This document shows positions 1 to 9,440 of a stretch of 64,000 bases of DNA, one piece after another. A model generated the notes under the pieces. That model was not told the origin of the DNA, searched no databases, and saw only the letters and a list, made by a program, of their open reading frames with translations. Within the stretch, counting starts at the first letter, position 1, and every line of letters starts with the position of its first letter. The translations under genes and the position numbers were made by a program. Source of the DNA: Cryptomeria japonica (lineage: Eukaryota > Streptophyta > Pinopsida > Cupressales > Cupressaceae); contig NC_081408.1 in NCBI RefSeq assembly GCF_030272615.1, positions 399,743,889 through 399,807,888 on the forward strand. Direction: 5' to 3'.

Positions 1-458
1 ATTGGAGGCTTGCCTTCAATTGGATTCTCCATTGGTTCAATGAATGGATACTTCGATGCCCAATTAATTTGAAAATTCTTGACTGACATATCCCACTCCC
101 GATCCTTTTTTGATTGTGGTTCACCGTTTTTTGATATGGCTTTTCTTTTCCCCTTCCGTGCATTATCATCAATGGAATTATCATCCAAGTCGATTATATC
201 ATTCCGGCTAACTTGGGTATCTACCAGATAATCTTCTTCAAGAACATCTTGATCTGAGATATCAGGTTCGTCACCATCTTCAACATGCGGTGCAGGTGGC
301 GAATTTTGTACTTGTACTTGTGATGATGTACCTTCCTGATTTTCACCAGTACCACAATCTTTTCCAATGCCAAAGTACGAAGACAACGTTCTGCTTTTTG
401 TTGGCCTCTCCTGGCCTTCCCCACATTCAGGTTTCCTACCCCTCTTCCTGTTCGACAT
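1..458 (-). CDS. Transposase-like or zinc-finger protein, N-terminal part (partial)
   Basis: The frame is open from the ATG at 458 to the window edge, 152 codons without a stop, which is unusual in a window where nearly every other frame is broken. The protein starts MSNRKRGRKPE, a basic patch, followed by an acidic, low-complexity Asp/Glu/Ser stretch (about residues 60-110), a KRK basic cluster, and then from about residue 125 the pattern REWDMSVKNFQINWASKYPF. An F-Q-x-x-W-A-x-K-(Y/F)-P-(F/W) block just ahead of a zinc-binding segment is typical of hAT-derived and TTF/BED-type zinc-finger proteins. The expected cysteines would lie beyond the window. The start was chosen as the first ATG after the TATA box in this frame. 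Whether it is an active transposase or a domesticated gene cannot be told from the N-terminus alone. Confidence 0.55.
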   Translation of the reverse strand, partial: MSNRKRGRKPECGEGQERPTKSRTLSSYFGIGKDCGTGENQEGTSSQVQVQNSPPAPHVEDGDEPDISDQDVLEEDYLVDTQVSRNDIIDLDDNSIDDNARKGKRKAISKNGEPQSKKDREWDMSVKNFQINWASKYPFIEPMENPIEGKPP

Positions 459-497
459 CTCCAATGAAATAAAGGTTGCCAAAAAAATATCAATTTG

Positions 498-703
498 CTG
501 AAGAAGCAATAATAGACTATAATGTATAATATACTAGTTCAAAAATATGATCGCTCACCTTTAGGCTTTAGGTAACAGGCAGTCGTGAATACAGTCAACA
601 ACAATGATTTTCCTTGGTCTGAAACATCGCTATTGATCAGAATTCAGAGCCTAGAACCCACCAGATTGTGTTGAGATAGATCTGATCTTTGCATGTATTT
701 ATA
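498..703 (-). promoter_or_regulatory. TATA promoter and candidate 5'-UTR intron of the hAT-like gene
   Basis: On the minus strand TATAAATA lies at 703-696, directly preceded by ATTGG (an inverted CCAAT), about 240 bases before the ATG at 458. Between them is a possible 61-base intron: donor AG|GTGAGC with the first intron base at 558, and acceptor TTCTTCAG ending at 498. The size is near the lower limit for plant introns. The promoter call is good by pattern; the intron is tentative. Confidence 0.4.
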
Positions 704-710
704 CCAATCC

Positions 711-1240
711 TTATATGGCGAATTCCACGGGAATTTACTAGTATACAAATATTTGGCGAATCTCATGTAATTATAACACGACTTATGTAATTTTCGAGGC
801 GATTATAGGTCGTCCAAATACGACTTATGTAATTTTTGAGGCGATTATAGGTCGTCCAAATAATAGGCGAATAGCGAATACAATATAGTTGGCGAAAGTT
901 GGGGTGACTGGAGACACGCGTCGGCAAGATGTCGGGCGAATTGGGTTCCCCCAGATAACAAATCTTCACATGCCTATAGGCGAATTAAGGTCATCTATTA
1001 AGGCAACCTCGGAGAGTGTAGGCAAAATAATTAAATTTATCGTACGTCCACCATATATTGTATTGGCGAAATCATCGCATAGAAACATTTAATTGCATAA
1101 AACATATGGCGATCGGGCCGTGACGTTGACGGAAATTGATAATGTTCTAGCGACATGGCCACCCCCATATGGTACAAAATATTCGCCATTTCCGACAGGG
1201 CCGACGTGAAAAATTCGCCATTGGCGAATATTCGCCACTA
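711..1240. repeat. Subterminal GGCGAA/TTCGCC repeat array
   Basis: About ten GGCGAA copies and several TTCGCC copies are scattered here (for example near 717, 755, 865, 891, 934, 981, 1065, 1183, 1214, 1223 and 1231). The densest cluster is at the terminus, where TTCGCC, GGCGAA and TTCGCC occur within 25 bases and form a palindrome. hAT and related cut-and-paste elements commonly carry short subterminal motifs bound by their own transposase. The motif density contrasts with the flanking DNA, where it is essentially absent. Confidence 0.6.
779..862. repeat. 42-bp tandem duplication
   Basis: Two adjacent 42-bp units (779-820 and 821-862) differ at one base. Each contains a GGCGATT variant of the subterminal motif, so the duplication adds motif copies to the transposon end. 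Confidence 0.9.
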
Positions 1241-1255
1241 AAGTAATCGCTGGTT

Positions 1256-1675
1256 GGTGATGAAGTGATGGTATATCTGAGAAAAGAAAGATTCCTGGTT
1301 GGAACTTATAACAAATTGCAGATGAAAAAGTTTGGACCTTGCAGGATTTTGAGGAAGTTTAGTTCTAGAAATGCATATGAAAAGGAGTTACCAGATAGTA
1401 TGAGTATTTCACTTGTGTTTAACATTGTAGATCTTTATGAGTATCATGAACTAGAATTCAGTGAGGACAATATTGCAGACTTGGAGAAATAGTTGCCCCG
1501 AAAGGAATCAAATCGAATTGAAGAGATTTTGGATAGTAGGATTGGGCGTAGTACCTAGAGCACTCAGTATAAGTAGTATCTTTTGAAGTGGAAGGATAGA
1601 CCAGTTGAAGATTCATCTTGGATTTCTTAGGCAGAGGTAGACTTCTTTGGTTTTTCTCTAACCCCAACAAAGTGA
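1256..1675 (+). pseudogene. Ty3/gypsy integrase C-terminus plus chromodomain (decayed)
   Basis: One frame reads [20 protein letters not shown], the post-core integrase segment found in plant chromoviruses, then a [11 protein letters not shown] block and an acidic linker. After a stop at 1490 the same frame continues to YLLKWKDRPVEDSSWIS, a classic chromodomain core with its aromatic residues in place, ending at a TGA at 1675. In-frame TAG/TAA codons interrupt it at about 1490, 1556, 1571 and 1628; one stands where other copies would have ISQAE, so a CAG to TAG change is likely. Everything upstream (gag, RT, integrase core) is missing or displaced by the hAT-like insertion. No function remains. 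Confidence 0.85.
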
Positions 1676-2592
1676 GAGGCTCACTTTTTTAATTACCTCA
1701 GATGTCTGATGCATGAACATCCCCGGTTCATAGCAATCTTGCATCAACCAAAAAATTTTTCCTTTTTGTTTTGCTTTCTGTTTGCAGTTTCAACATTTCT
1801 TTCTGTGTGTCTCAGTTTTGGCTCACAAGATCCTATGGAGTTGGATTTTACTTGAAGACTTGATCATCTTTCTTATTTCTAGACCGCATCACATTTGGAT
1901 CATTTTTTGGCAAGATATCGCTATCGGTTTCCTTGACAGTTTCCTGTTACCGGTTGACAGTTTCTTGTTACCGGTTGCTTGGACCTATTTTGGTGATTTA
2001 CTGGAACCCTTCCGATGCTTGTAGAGCCTTAGGCGTTGATTCCAATGTTCCTTGGCATGTGGCCGACCTTTTCCCGCGATCTACACTTCATCCTTTGGAT
2101 TATCCAAAGGAATCTCTTGGCGGAGGCCGACCTTGTTGGTTTTACATGTTAGGTCTTGTACTTCGGGTATTGATCCCTTTTTGGGATAACCGGATCCTTT
2201 GGATCGTATATATAATTGTAATTATGCATTAGAATGTAACAATCAAATAATCAAGTAGCTAGATTGAGCGTAGAAGATAGATCTTAAGATTAAAGGTCCC
2301 AGTTGTGATCTATTCTATATTTTGTGCATGTTCTAGCAGGCCTATGAGCTGATTACGCTGTAACCCGGTTATTACCGGTTGGTTGTAATCAATTTTTATG
2401 TTATAATACAATCTGTTCTGCATTGCTTCCATCATATTTTTGTGTTTCTGTTGTGTTTACTCTTATTGACCGGTCCAAATTGATCTCTTTGAGGTCCCTC
2501 CTAACCGGTGACTACTTCAGATGTTGAAAAGAAACAAATGATTAGTAGATGAAGAAATAATATCTTGTGAAGGAGTATTTTCATTTCTTTCA
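1676..2592 (+). other. Non-coding stretch, possible gypsy 3' region or LTR
   Basis: No gene is seen. The stretch follows the chromodomain in the expected place for a 3' untranslated region and LTR. It contains a TATA-like TATATATA at 2207-2214 and repeated ACCGGTT units (near 1950, 1968 and 2370). Possible TG...CA limits are about 1701 and 2518, but I found no second copy in the window, so the LTR call is weak. Confidence 0.3.
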
Positions 2593-3040
2593 TCATGCAT
2601 ATCCAATTTTGGTAGATTGGGAAGGAAGATCGTTATCATCTAAGGCCTCATCTTTGCTTAATGTTATGTTGGGGGATGGATCCTGAATGAAATGCATAAC
2701 ATCATATTCTCTACAAATATCTTTATGTTTAAGATAGGCTCTAGGAGAATAAGGAGGATCTAGAGAGATGAAAGTACCAATATTTTGATCTTGTCCCCCT
2801 TGAGCTAAGGTATGTGTATGAGAAGAAAATGGTGCCATGTTGCTCTTTAATGCTTGATCTCTATCAGGGAGATCATTGATAGGAGTATTTTCTCTTTCTT
2901 CATTCACATTAGATACCCTAGGAGAGGTACAAGTATTAGCTTTTCCATTAGTATCTTTAGGATTGGGATCTACAAAAGCTTTGAGGTGATCTACATATGA
3001 AATGCAATTTCCCCAAAATATGATAATAAAAAAAATGCAC
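2593..3040 (-). pseudogene. Unidentified coding-like fragment
   Basis: The minus-strand frame is open from just after a TAG near 3043 down to a TGA at 2593, about 150 codons; the most 5' initiation-like codon in the lower part is a GTG at 2907. It encodes a hydrophilic protein without recognised motifs (segments such as VDHLKAFVDPNPKD and NEERENTPINDLPDRDQAL). A partial echo, HDERNENTPS, occurs in another frame just downstream (about 2565-2600), suggesting a broken internal repeat. It may be an exon or gag-like remnant of a transposon; I cannot name a family. Confidence 0.25.
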
Positions 3041-4740
3041 TATAAATGAAAGCTTTGAGATCAAATTGATTGAAAGGAAAAAAAATTGAAACTCTAAAAA
3101 CACAATATGCCAAAGTGCTATGGATGAAAAGAAGCAATGTAAAATGAAAGAAGCCATTATCCAACACATTATTTTAATAAATATAAGTGAAAAGCAAGGT
3201 AATCATATGTGAAATAGCAAATAAATCAGATCTATTAAGTGCCATTATGAATGTTTTAAAATTAGATCTAAAAATTGATGTGAAAAATGAAGCAATCCAC
3301 AAATCAAAACAATCATATTGGGGTTTTTATGAATTATACATCTAAATTTATATAATTTTATTAAAACAAAATCTATGAGTTTGAATTTGAATTTTGAGAT
3401 GTTTGTAGATATAATATGAAATAATTAATCCAATTTAAACAATCCACAAGCTCAATTTTAGAATTAAAATTAGGGTTTTTGTGAAATTAACCTCTAAATT
3501 TTTGAAATTCAATTGGAAATTAAACTTGTAAATTTGAATTTTAAATTGCATAAACACTCAGATCTGAGAACATAAATCTGAATTAAATGTGTAAGACATT
3601 GGGATCACCAAAATGTAAAGTGGTGAAAAATTAGGGTTTCCAACACAAGATGTAGTAAAACCACTAATTTTTACTTAAGGACCAATTATATTCAAAAGAG
3701 GGGTTGAATCCAATAGAATTACTCACAAACCAACAAGGATAAGGACTGAAAATACTGATTGCATTCAAGGTGTGAATTTGGTTATCCTCTTTTGTAAGTT
3801 AATTGTTGAAATTAAGGTAAAGTTTTAGAAATGAGAATGAAAACAAATAAACAATGAGCTATAGTTGTCGGATTGAGCCACACACTTGGATCTGAGAAAT
3901 ATAAGCAGACTCGGATCTGATCCCCAAAAGAGCTCCTAAAATGTCAAGGCCATGGTGGTGGCCTCCTTGGTGCTCCACACTTTTTGCACACTAAGGGGGG
4001 ATTGATTTGTCACTGTAAATAATGCTTATTCTAAAGATCGCAACTCCGTACATGTTTCCTACACACAAAAAGAAGGGGAAATAGGTTGGGAATAAGGATT
4101 TTCCTAAGTCAAACCTTGGTTTAGGAATTAACTTTGATTGAAATATTGTAAATACTGAAATAAATAATGAAAGGATATGCCTTAGATCTACAATGATTGA
4201 TAATGATGCTTTGCTTCCTGATTATAATCACATATGTCATATGAAATGACATGAACATGACAAAACCCTAATCACACACACATGCTTGTATATGAATAAT
4301 GTAATGTTTCTCCAAAAATCGATGAATGAAGAATGTGCAGCCTTGAAGACCTCTAGAAATGCTTGATGATGAATACTTCAATGCTTGAATGCTTGATGCT
4401 TTGTGATTATAATTTCACCATTCTTCCCCCTTTTTTGTGATTGAGAGAGGAAGTTCTCCTTATATACTTGCCTATTGGGAAAACATCTTAATTCTCTGAT
4501 AAGGGCTGACATGGATATCACATTCCCTCCTACTCATTATGACCATTGTGAGGGGATAAATTGGGGTCCTATTTGGGAGGACCAAAGCACCATGTCCTGG
4601 TCCCAATGTGGACCAGGACCAAAGGGCCATGCAAGGTGTAAGGTGAAAATAAGGTCTTCTTTGCATGATATATGCATAATTAGGTCTTAATTAAGCATTG
4701 GGTAAAAACACTAAGGTGAGGGCCCCAAATGTGGACAAAA
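3041..4740. repeat. Dispersed non-coding repeat, family X, copy 1
   Basis: AT-rich sequence without supported genes. It shares order and wording with 30560-32124: a stretch with 'tcctaagtcaaa', several 'aatgcttgatga' segments, a block rich in 'accaaggcaccatg'-like words (4585-4640) and a right end of the form 'cactaaggt..agggcccca'. The two copies are very diverged. The arrangement looks like old LTR or untranslated sequence, but no boundaries could be fixed. Confidence 0.35.
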
Positions 4741-4749
4741 TTGTAAGGG

Positions 4750-4890
4750 AGTACAATCTAGGAGGCTACAAGATCTGGCCTTGACTGATCAAGACATCTT
4801 TGGATCAATCAAACTTTGTCAAGGGCATTGTAATCCCTAATATCCACGATAAGACCCTCATGGCTCCTGCAAAAAAGGCATAGCCATTTC
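4750..4890 (-). pseudogene. LINE ORF2 start (endonuclease N-terminus), fragment
   Basis: The minus strand reads MRVLSW and continues with TKFD, a stop, and SKDVLISQGQ. The opening of plant LINE ORF2 apurinic-type endonucleases is M-(K/R)-x-L-S-W-N-x-R-G, so this matches the first residues with a small frameshift after the tryptophan. The remaining endonuclease and the whole reverse transcriptase are absent. The fragment lies just downstream of the ORF1 tail, as expected. Confidence 0.45.
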
Positions 4891-5383
4891 TTGATCTGAG
4901 GTTTCTTTTCCCTTTGGCACTCCTTGCTATTTACAATTGCATTCTTGTGGATTTGGGTCCCTTCCTTTTCTTCTCCCTAATCTTAATGTTTTTCACTTTC
5001 CTGAAGGATTGTCCTAAGATCCTCTTATCCATGATACCTTAATCTACATTCATTCCTAAAATATCCTCTTCTAGAGCATCCTTTGCACATTCATACTCGT
5101 CTTCTAGGTCATCAAAATTATCCCCACTTTCCTTATCCTCTTCAATGGAATTTTATAGGTTTCTAATAGGTGCTATTTAGATATTTATGAACTCCACCTC
5201 TTCATCAACAACAATAGTTCCATCCTTACCAAGCTATTGCTCAACCCCCTTAATCGTACAAGTCCTATTTCCACTAGAGGTTGGGAAATCAATGCACTCA
5301 ACACCCTCTATCATTTGCCCATTTGAATGTGAGCATCTCTCCAATGGATACCTCTGTTGCCTATCTCTAATTACATCTTCTAT

Positions 5384-6785
5384 TTAATTAGTAGGTTTTA
5401 CAAACCTATCATTCATTTCATCACAAGATTCCACTGAGGGTAAACTTGAGTTGGGCTGTTTAACATTCATGAATTCAATCAAATATTCAAGGTTACTTCT
5501 ATGCTCAATACCATCCCGTAGACCAGTTGAAAGTAACAAGTTGTTGTTTAAAGTTCGTCCATGGTTAAAACATTCTCCAGAAACCATATTCATGTTAGCC
5601 CCTCCCTCTAGATTAGGATCAATATTTTTCATATGCTCAAATAATTTTTTCCTCACTTCCTTCTCAAAAAAAGAGTCAATGGAATTTAATAGCTCCTGAC
5701 GTACCTTTCCATAGCTAGCTCCAACTTCAGAAGGATCCTCCAACTTTTTCATGATTTTTTGTAATTTTTCAAAAACTCTATTTTGCTCCAACTCTTTCCC
5801 TCTTACATGGGAAACACAATCCTCTATAACATGCTTCGTACTTTTACATCTCTTACAATTGTCCACAACCTCCTCATTCTCTGATTTTTTCTTCCAGTTT
5901 CCCTCTAGTGAGATAATATCTATTTCCATAGGAATAGGGGGAAGGGTCCACCAGTGGATATAGATCTTGGAGTAAATGCATAACTATTTCTTTTCCATAG
6001 AATAATACATGTAAATGAATCTTCCGATCTTATTGTCATTCAATTTTAGGGTTTCTGGGTGCTTGTAGTCGATAGGTTGTATAATCTAAACCAAATAGGA
6101 ATTTCCTCCATTGAGGTCTTTAGAGGGTCAAAGATCGGGGACAAATCCTTAATAAAAAACCCCATACCCCCCTCATGAATGGCCCATTATTCAAAATCCA
6201 TTTCTTTTCCAAAGGGTTTTCATAGATAACAAAATAGAAGCCATTTGGTAAGGTGTCAATGGCGAAATCTTTACTCTAATACTCATTGTACCATTTATGC
6301 ACCCGCAAATAGGCCGACCATTCCCCCGACCATTTCATGAGGAAATATTTCTCCCTCATTGATGTCATTGAGTCCTTCCATTCCTCATTTTTAATATGCA
6401 AAGAATGAGATCAAGATTGGGGGTTTTTAGTAATTACCTTACAAGCTTTATTTTGATCTTTTACTCTCCAAAATCTATGCTCAATCTCCTTGAAAGGTTT
6501 TAGCTTGATCATATCAACTCCCTTGTCTCTTGTCTATGTCTGAGGAAATCTTGACCCCTTATGTGATTTGGAGACATTTTCCACTAACCGCTTCGACATC
6601 CTAAGGGTACGATCCTCCCAAACCCTAGCAGGAGGATGCCATGGTCGATTTTGAAAGGCCCCTCCATTCTGTTGCTTGCACACATTCCTACCTGCTAGTT
6701 GAATCAAAACACTAACCAACCATTGCCCAGAGCCATATGCACTTTTAAATAATTTTCGTTGCATAAAGGTTTGCCTCCTACTATG
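5384..6785 (-). pseudogene. LINE ORF1 (DUF4283 RNA-binding domain plus zinc knuckle), broken
   Basis: From the right end, the frame encodes a basic N-terminal region with a GRNVCKQQNGGAF segment (6534-6775). After a stop near 6535 and another near 6410 comes the DUF4283 part (about 6075-6400), with pieces such as DTLPNGFYFVIYENPLEKKW, NNGPFMRGVWGFFIKDLSP and EEIPIWFRLYNL. This follows the family pattern of an aromatic-rich RRM-like fold ending in P-I-W-x-R-L. After further stops and a gap, a 181-codon frame (5929-5384) holds CKRCKSTKHVIEDC, a perfect C-x2-C-x4-H-x4-C knuckle, then a Lys/Glu-rich helical segment. In an intact LINE this protein coats the RNA and forms the RNP. At least five stops or frame changes make it non-functional. 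Confidence 0.7.
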
Positions 6786-6795
6786 TTCATGGATG

Positions 6796-7009
6796 AAAGG
6801 GTTTATGGTAACCCTAGTGAGAATTGAACCAGAGTTGATGCATAGCATCAAGATTATTAACCTAACACTACGTCTCACAACTCACCTTCACACCAAATCA
6901 AAAGGGTTTGTGGTAATCCTAGTGAGAATTGAACCGGAGTTGATACACAACACCAGGATCGTTAGCCTAACACTACGCCTCACAACTCACCTTCACACCA
7001 ACTTGGCTA
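6796..7009 (-). repeat. Tandem tRNA-like units, candidate SINE
   Basis: Two 105-bp units (6796-6900 and 6901-7005) are about 86% alike by eye. On the minus strand the right-hand unit is led by TAGCCAAGTTGG (7009-6998), matching the Pol III A-box consensus TRGYNNARNNGG, and contains GGTTCAATTCT (6935-6925), close to the B box GGTTCRANNC. The second unit keeps its B box (6830-6820), but its A-box position has decayed. The A-to-B spacing of about 60 bases is compatible with a tRNA-derived promoter. No poly-A or T-rich tail was found, so SINE identity is tentative. Confidence 0.4.
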
Positions 7010-8000
7010 CTCATGCACCCTTAGCTACAAAAATTGTTTCAAAACTAAAAGAACAGAGTACTAATTGCTTCTAGGTGTTAATATTAGGTTTGAATTAATT
7101 CTCTATAATCTAGCAAGATGTGGAATAAATGATGGAGAAAAAAATGTCATGCCCTGGTGACTTGGACAACCATTATTGGGTGCCCAACTTCTTTTCTTTA
7201 TTGAGTTCTTTGAAAGCTTCTAAGTGGCATTGAAAAAGGATGATCTTGATTATCTTTGGTTTTGTCAACTAAAAGTGCTCCTAAATCTACTCCTCAACCT
7301 CTGAGAAAAATGTAGTTGTTGTCTCGACTCTCTTAGATAGGCGGATAGTGGCCAAACTGCCTCCTAGCTTCTCACAAGAAGTTAAAAATGCTCATAACTT
7401 CCTCATACTAACATCAAACCTCTCCAACTTCCCCTTACATGATAATAGGGCATGTTTCCCGTCCTTTATCTTCATGTGGCATAGATGAATATTCATTTTC
7501 ATGAATATCTCCTTTTGCTAGTTATAGGGGGTTCATTAGTTAGGAAATATTTGAAACTCCATCATATCCTTGCACATTCTACCCCTTTTGTGACGTATCC
7601 TTTGTTGGCTTGAAGACTATACTAATTTTTTTTTTCATTTCTTTATGAAACTCTACAACAACATCTTCTTCATGACCATGTCACTATCATTTATTCTTGA
7701 AATAGTCTATTCCTTTTCTAAACACTATATTAAGGAAATCTCGCTAAAGTCATAAACAAACTCCTACTCTATGAACACATCTCTACCATTGCCTTCTTTT
7801 CATAGCCTATGAACACATCTTTGTCATGATTCATGGATATATCCTTTCTACATGTCCTATTATTAGCCTCTATTATTGTCTTTTCACATTGTTTAATGCC
7901 TCTCGTGTTTGCATTCCATCATTTGCTTATTTTAGCCTAAGATTGACTCTTATATGTTTTATCGTGATTGTGTGTATATCATTCTTTTGTATTGGCATCC
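7010..8000. other. Non-coding stretch, no gene seen
   Basis: Pyrimidine-rich sequence with short frames only. Nothing recognisable as protein, RNA gene or element end, apart from the word 'tgtcatgccctggtg' at 7146, which resembles an LTR start but has no partner. Confidence 0.4.
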
Positions 8001-9440
8001 ATTAGGTGCATCCTTCTTACAATACATTCTTTTGTTCATATGATATCATTGTGGGTGTGGATGTTAAGTTATATTGGTAGCTTAGTGATGTTATATGATG
8101 ATGTCTAGATATATTATGAGAATATTTTGGTATATGGATGCTATGTGATTACTTGATGGTATCTAGTTGATGATATGTGGATTCAATGAGATATGATGCT
8201 ATTGACCATGATTGTTATTGTGACCTCAATTGGGGAATGACTACTTAAGCTTTCAGTTTTATTCTATTATATGTATATGTGTACACGTGTTTGCATGTTT
8301 TGGTTGATGCAGGTACAAGGCATCGAATCCACTTGGCTTCATAGGTCCGAGCATGTCTATATCCTCGACGGTGGTTACAAGAGATATCAAATTGGCCAAA
8401 AATGTTACCTAACCTATCCATCATTCCTAACTTGGATGATTTTTCCCATATGTGACCTAATTACACTACCGGTTACCATTCTGGTAATGTTTGATTACCC
8501 TGATGCATCCGTATGAAAGACTAGTAAAGATTGTTTGCACATTGTCAGTAAGTCCTTAATTATCACTGTTGTAATGTGCATATTTAAATGATACTTAATA
8601 TTATAGTGGTATTTTATTATTTAAGCATGAAAAAAACCTTATGTGTATTTAATTTAATGATATTTTTATATGTTATCTTTTGGGAGTTTTGGGGAGTTAA
8701 GGAGATTTTATAATTATAATTTAATTTTATTATTTCTTATTTTCTCTCTAAAAAGTGAGTTATATTTGGAAAATAGAGTTCATTTTGAGCACTTGTGTAT
8801 TTTTTCTCTTCTCCCTCTTGTTGAAAACCCTCTTGGAAAATTTAAAGGAATTGACTGTGAAAGATTGGAGTATTGTATATTTTTGGGTAGAAGATTGAAG
8901 TTTTGGATTTGATCGCCCCTTTGTGCCTTTCAGAATTTGTGTGCTCTCTTGGAGTCGTTGCTCCTCTTTTTCATTTCAAGTTTCTCAATTTGAAGGTAAT
9001 TTCTATTGATTTCTCCCTTAATTTTTAATCCTTTTGTTTAGTTCTTGTTTCGAGAAGTTTGAAATTGTATTTATATTTATTCTATATTTGAAAATTTGCA
9101 TTTTCATCTAGTTTTAAATTTGTTGTTTCGAAATTTGAAAACCACGATTTTATAAAAAGAAACTCTGCTCAATTTTTTGTGAATGCCTGAAATGTAAATT
9201 TTATTTGAGAAATATGATGTTGTTCACCTGTAGGCCAATGGGTTTCGATAGAATTTCAATGTGCCAAGTTTGAAAATTTGAGTTCTTGGAGGTCTATCAA
9301 TGGTGGATGACCTCCAAGATTGGTTATTGGGACTTTTGGTATTTTTCATTAAATAAGAAATTGATGCTACAATCATGTTATTATTATGTGTAATTGTTGT
9401 TTTATATAAGAAAATATTATTTTGGGATCAATTGGGATCC
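8001..9440 (+). repeat. Dispersed non-coding repeat, family Y, copy 1
   Basis: This shares a collinear series of words with 24009-26800. It has 'gatgatg'-rich sequence, then 'gcaggtac..ggcatcgaatccac' followed by 'ggtccgagcatg' (8309-8355; the counterpart at 24309-24352 reads 'gcaggtaccgagcatcgact' and 'ggtctgagcgtg'). Next comes an AT-rich segment, then purine-rich 'gggagttttggggagtt' sequence. Length and composition suggest an old LTR or untranslated region of a Ty3/gypsy-type element. No TSD or termini could be assigned. Confidence 0.45.

Larger units (their letters stand above)
1..1240 (-). mobile_element. hAT-like DNA transposon, 5' portion (truncated by window edge)
   Basis: The segment reads leftward from a terminus near 1240. 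It contains an open coding start (458 to 1), a TATA box (696-703) and a 540-bp end region full of GGCGAA motifs. On the minus strand the right end begins TAGTGGCGAATATTCGCC, which fits the 5' YARNG rule for hAT terminal inverted repeats. To the right, Ty3/gypsy integrase coding sequence resumes within about 15 bases, so the transposon appears to have inserted into that gene; an 8-bp target duplication would be 1241-1248 (aagtaatc). The other terminus lies outside the window, so the TIR and duplication cannot be confirmed. Superfamily assignment is inferred from the end sequence and the style of the protein start. Confidence 0.5.
4750..6790 (-). mobile_element. L1-type LINE remnant (5' half: ORF1 and the start of ORF2)
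   Basis: Reading leftward, the order is the ORF1 N-terminus, a DUF4283 domain, a CCHC zinc knuckle, an acidic tail and the first residues of an ORF2 endonuclease; homology then stops. This is the order in plant L1-clade LINEs. Most genomic LINE copies lose the 5' end, so retention of the 5' half with loss of reverse transcriptase points to a later deletion or rearrangement rather than ordinary 5' truncation. Confidence 0.7.

Noticed and set aside
6796-7009. Functional tRNA gene
   Set aside because: No cloverleaf with a proper acceptor stem or anticodon arm could be drawn; only promoter-like boxes are present.
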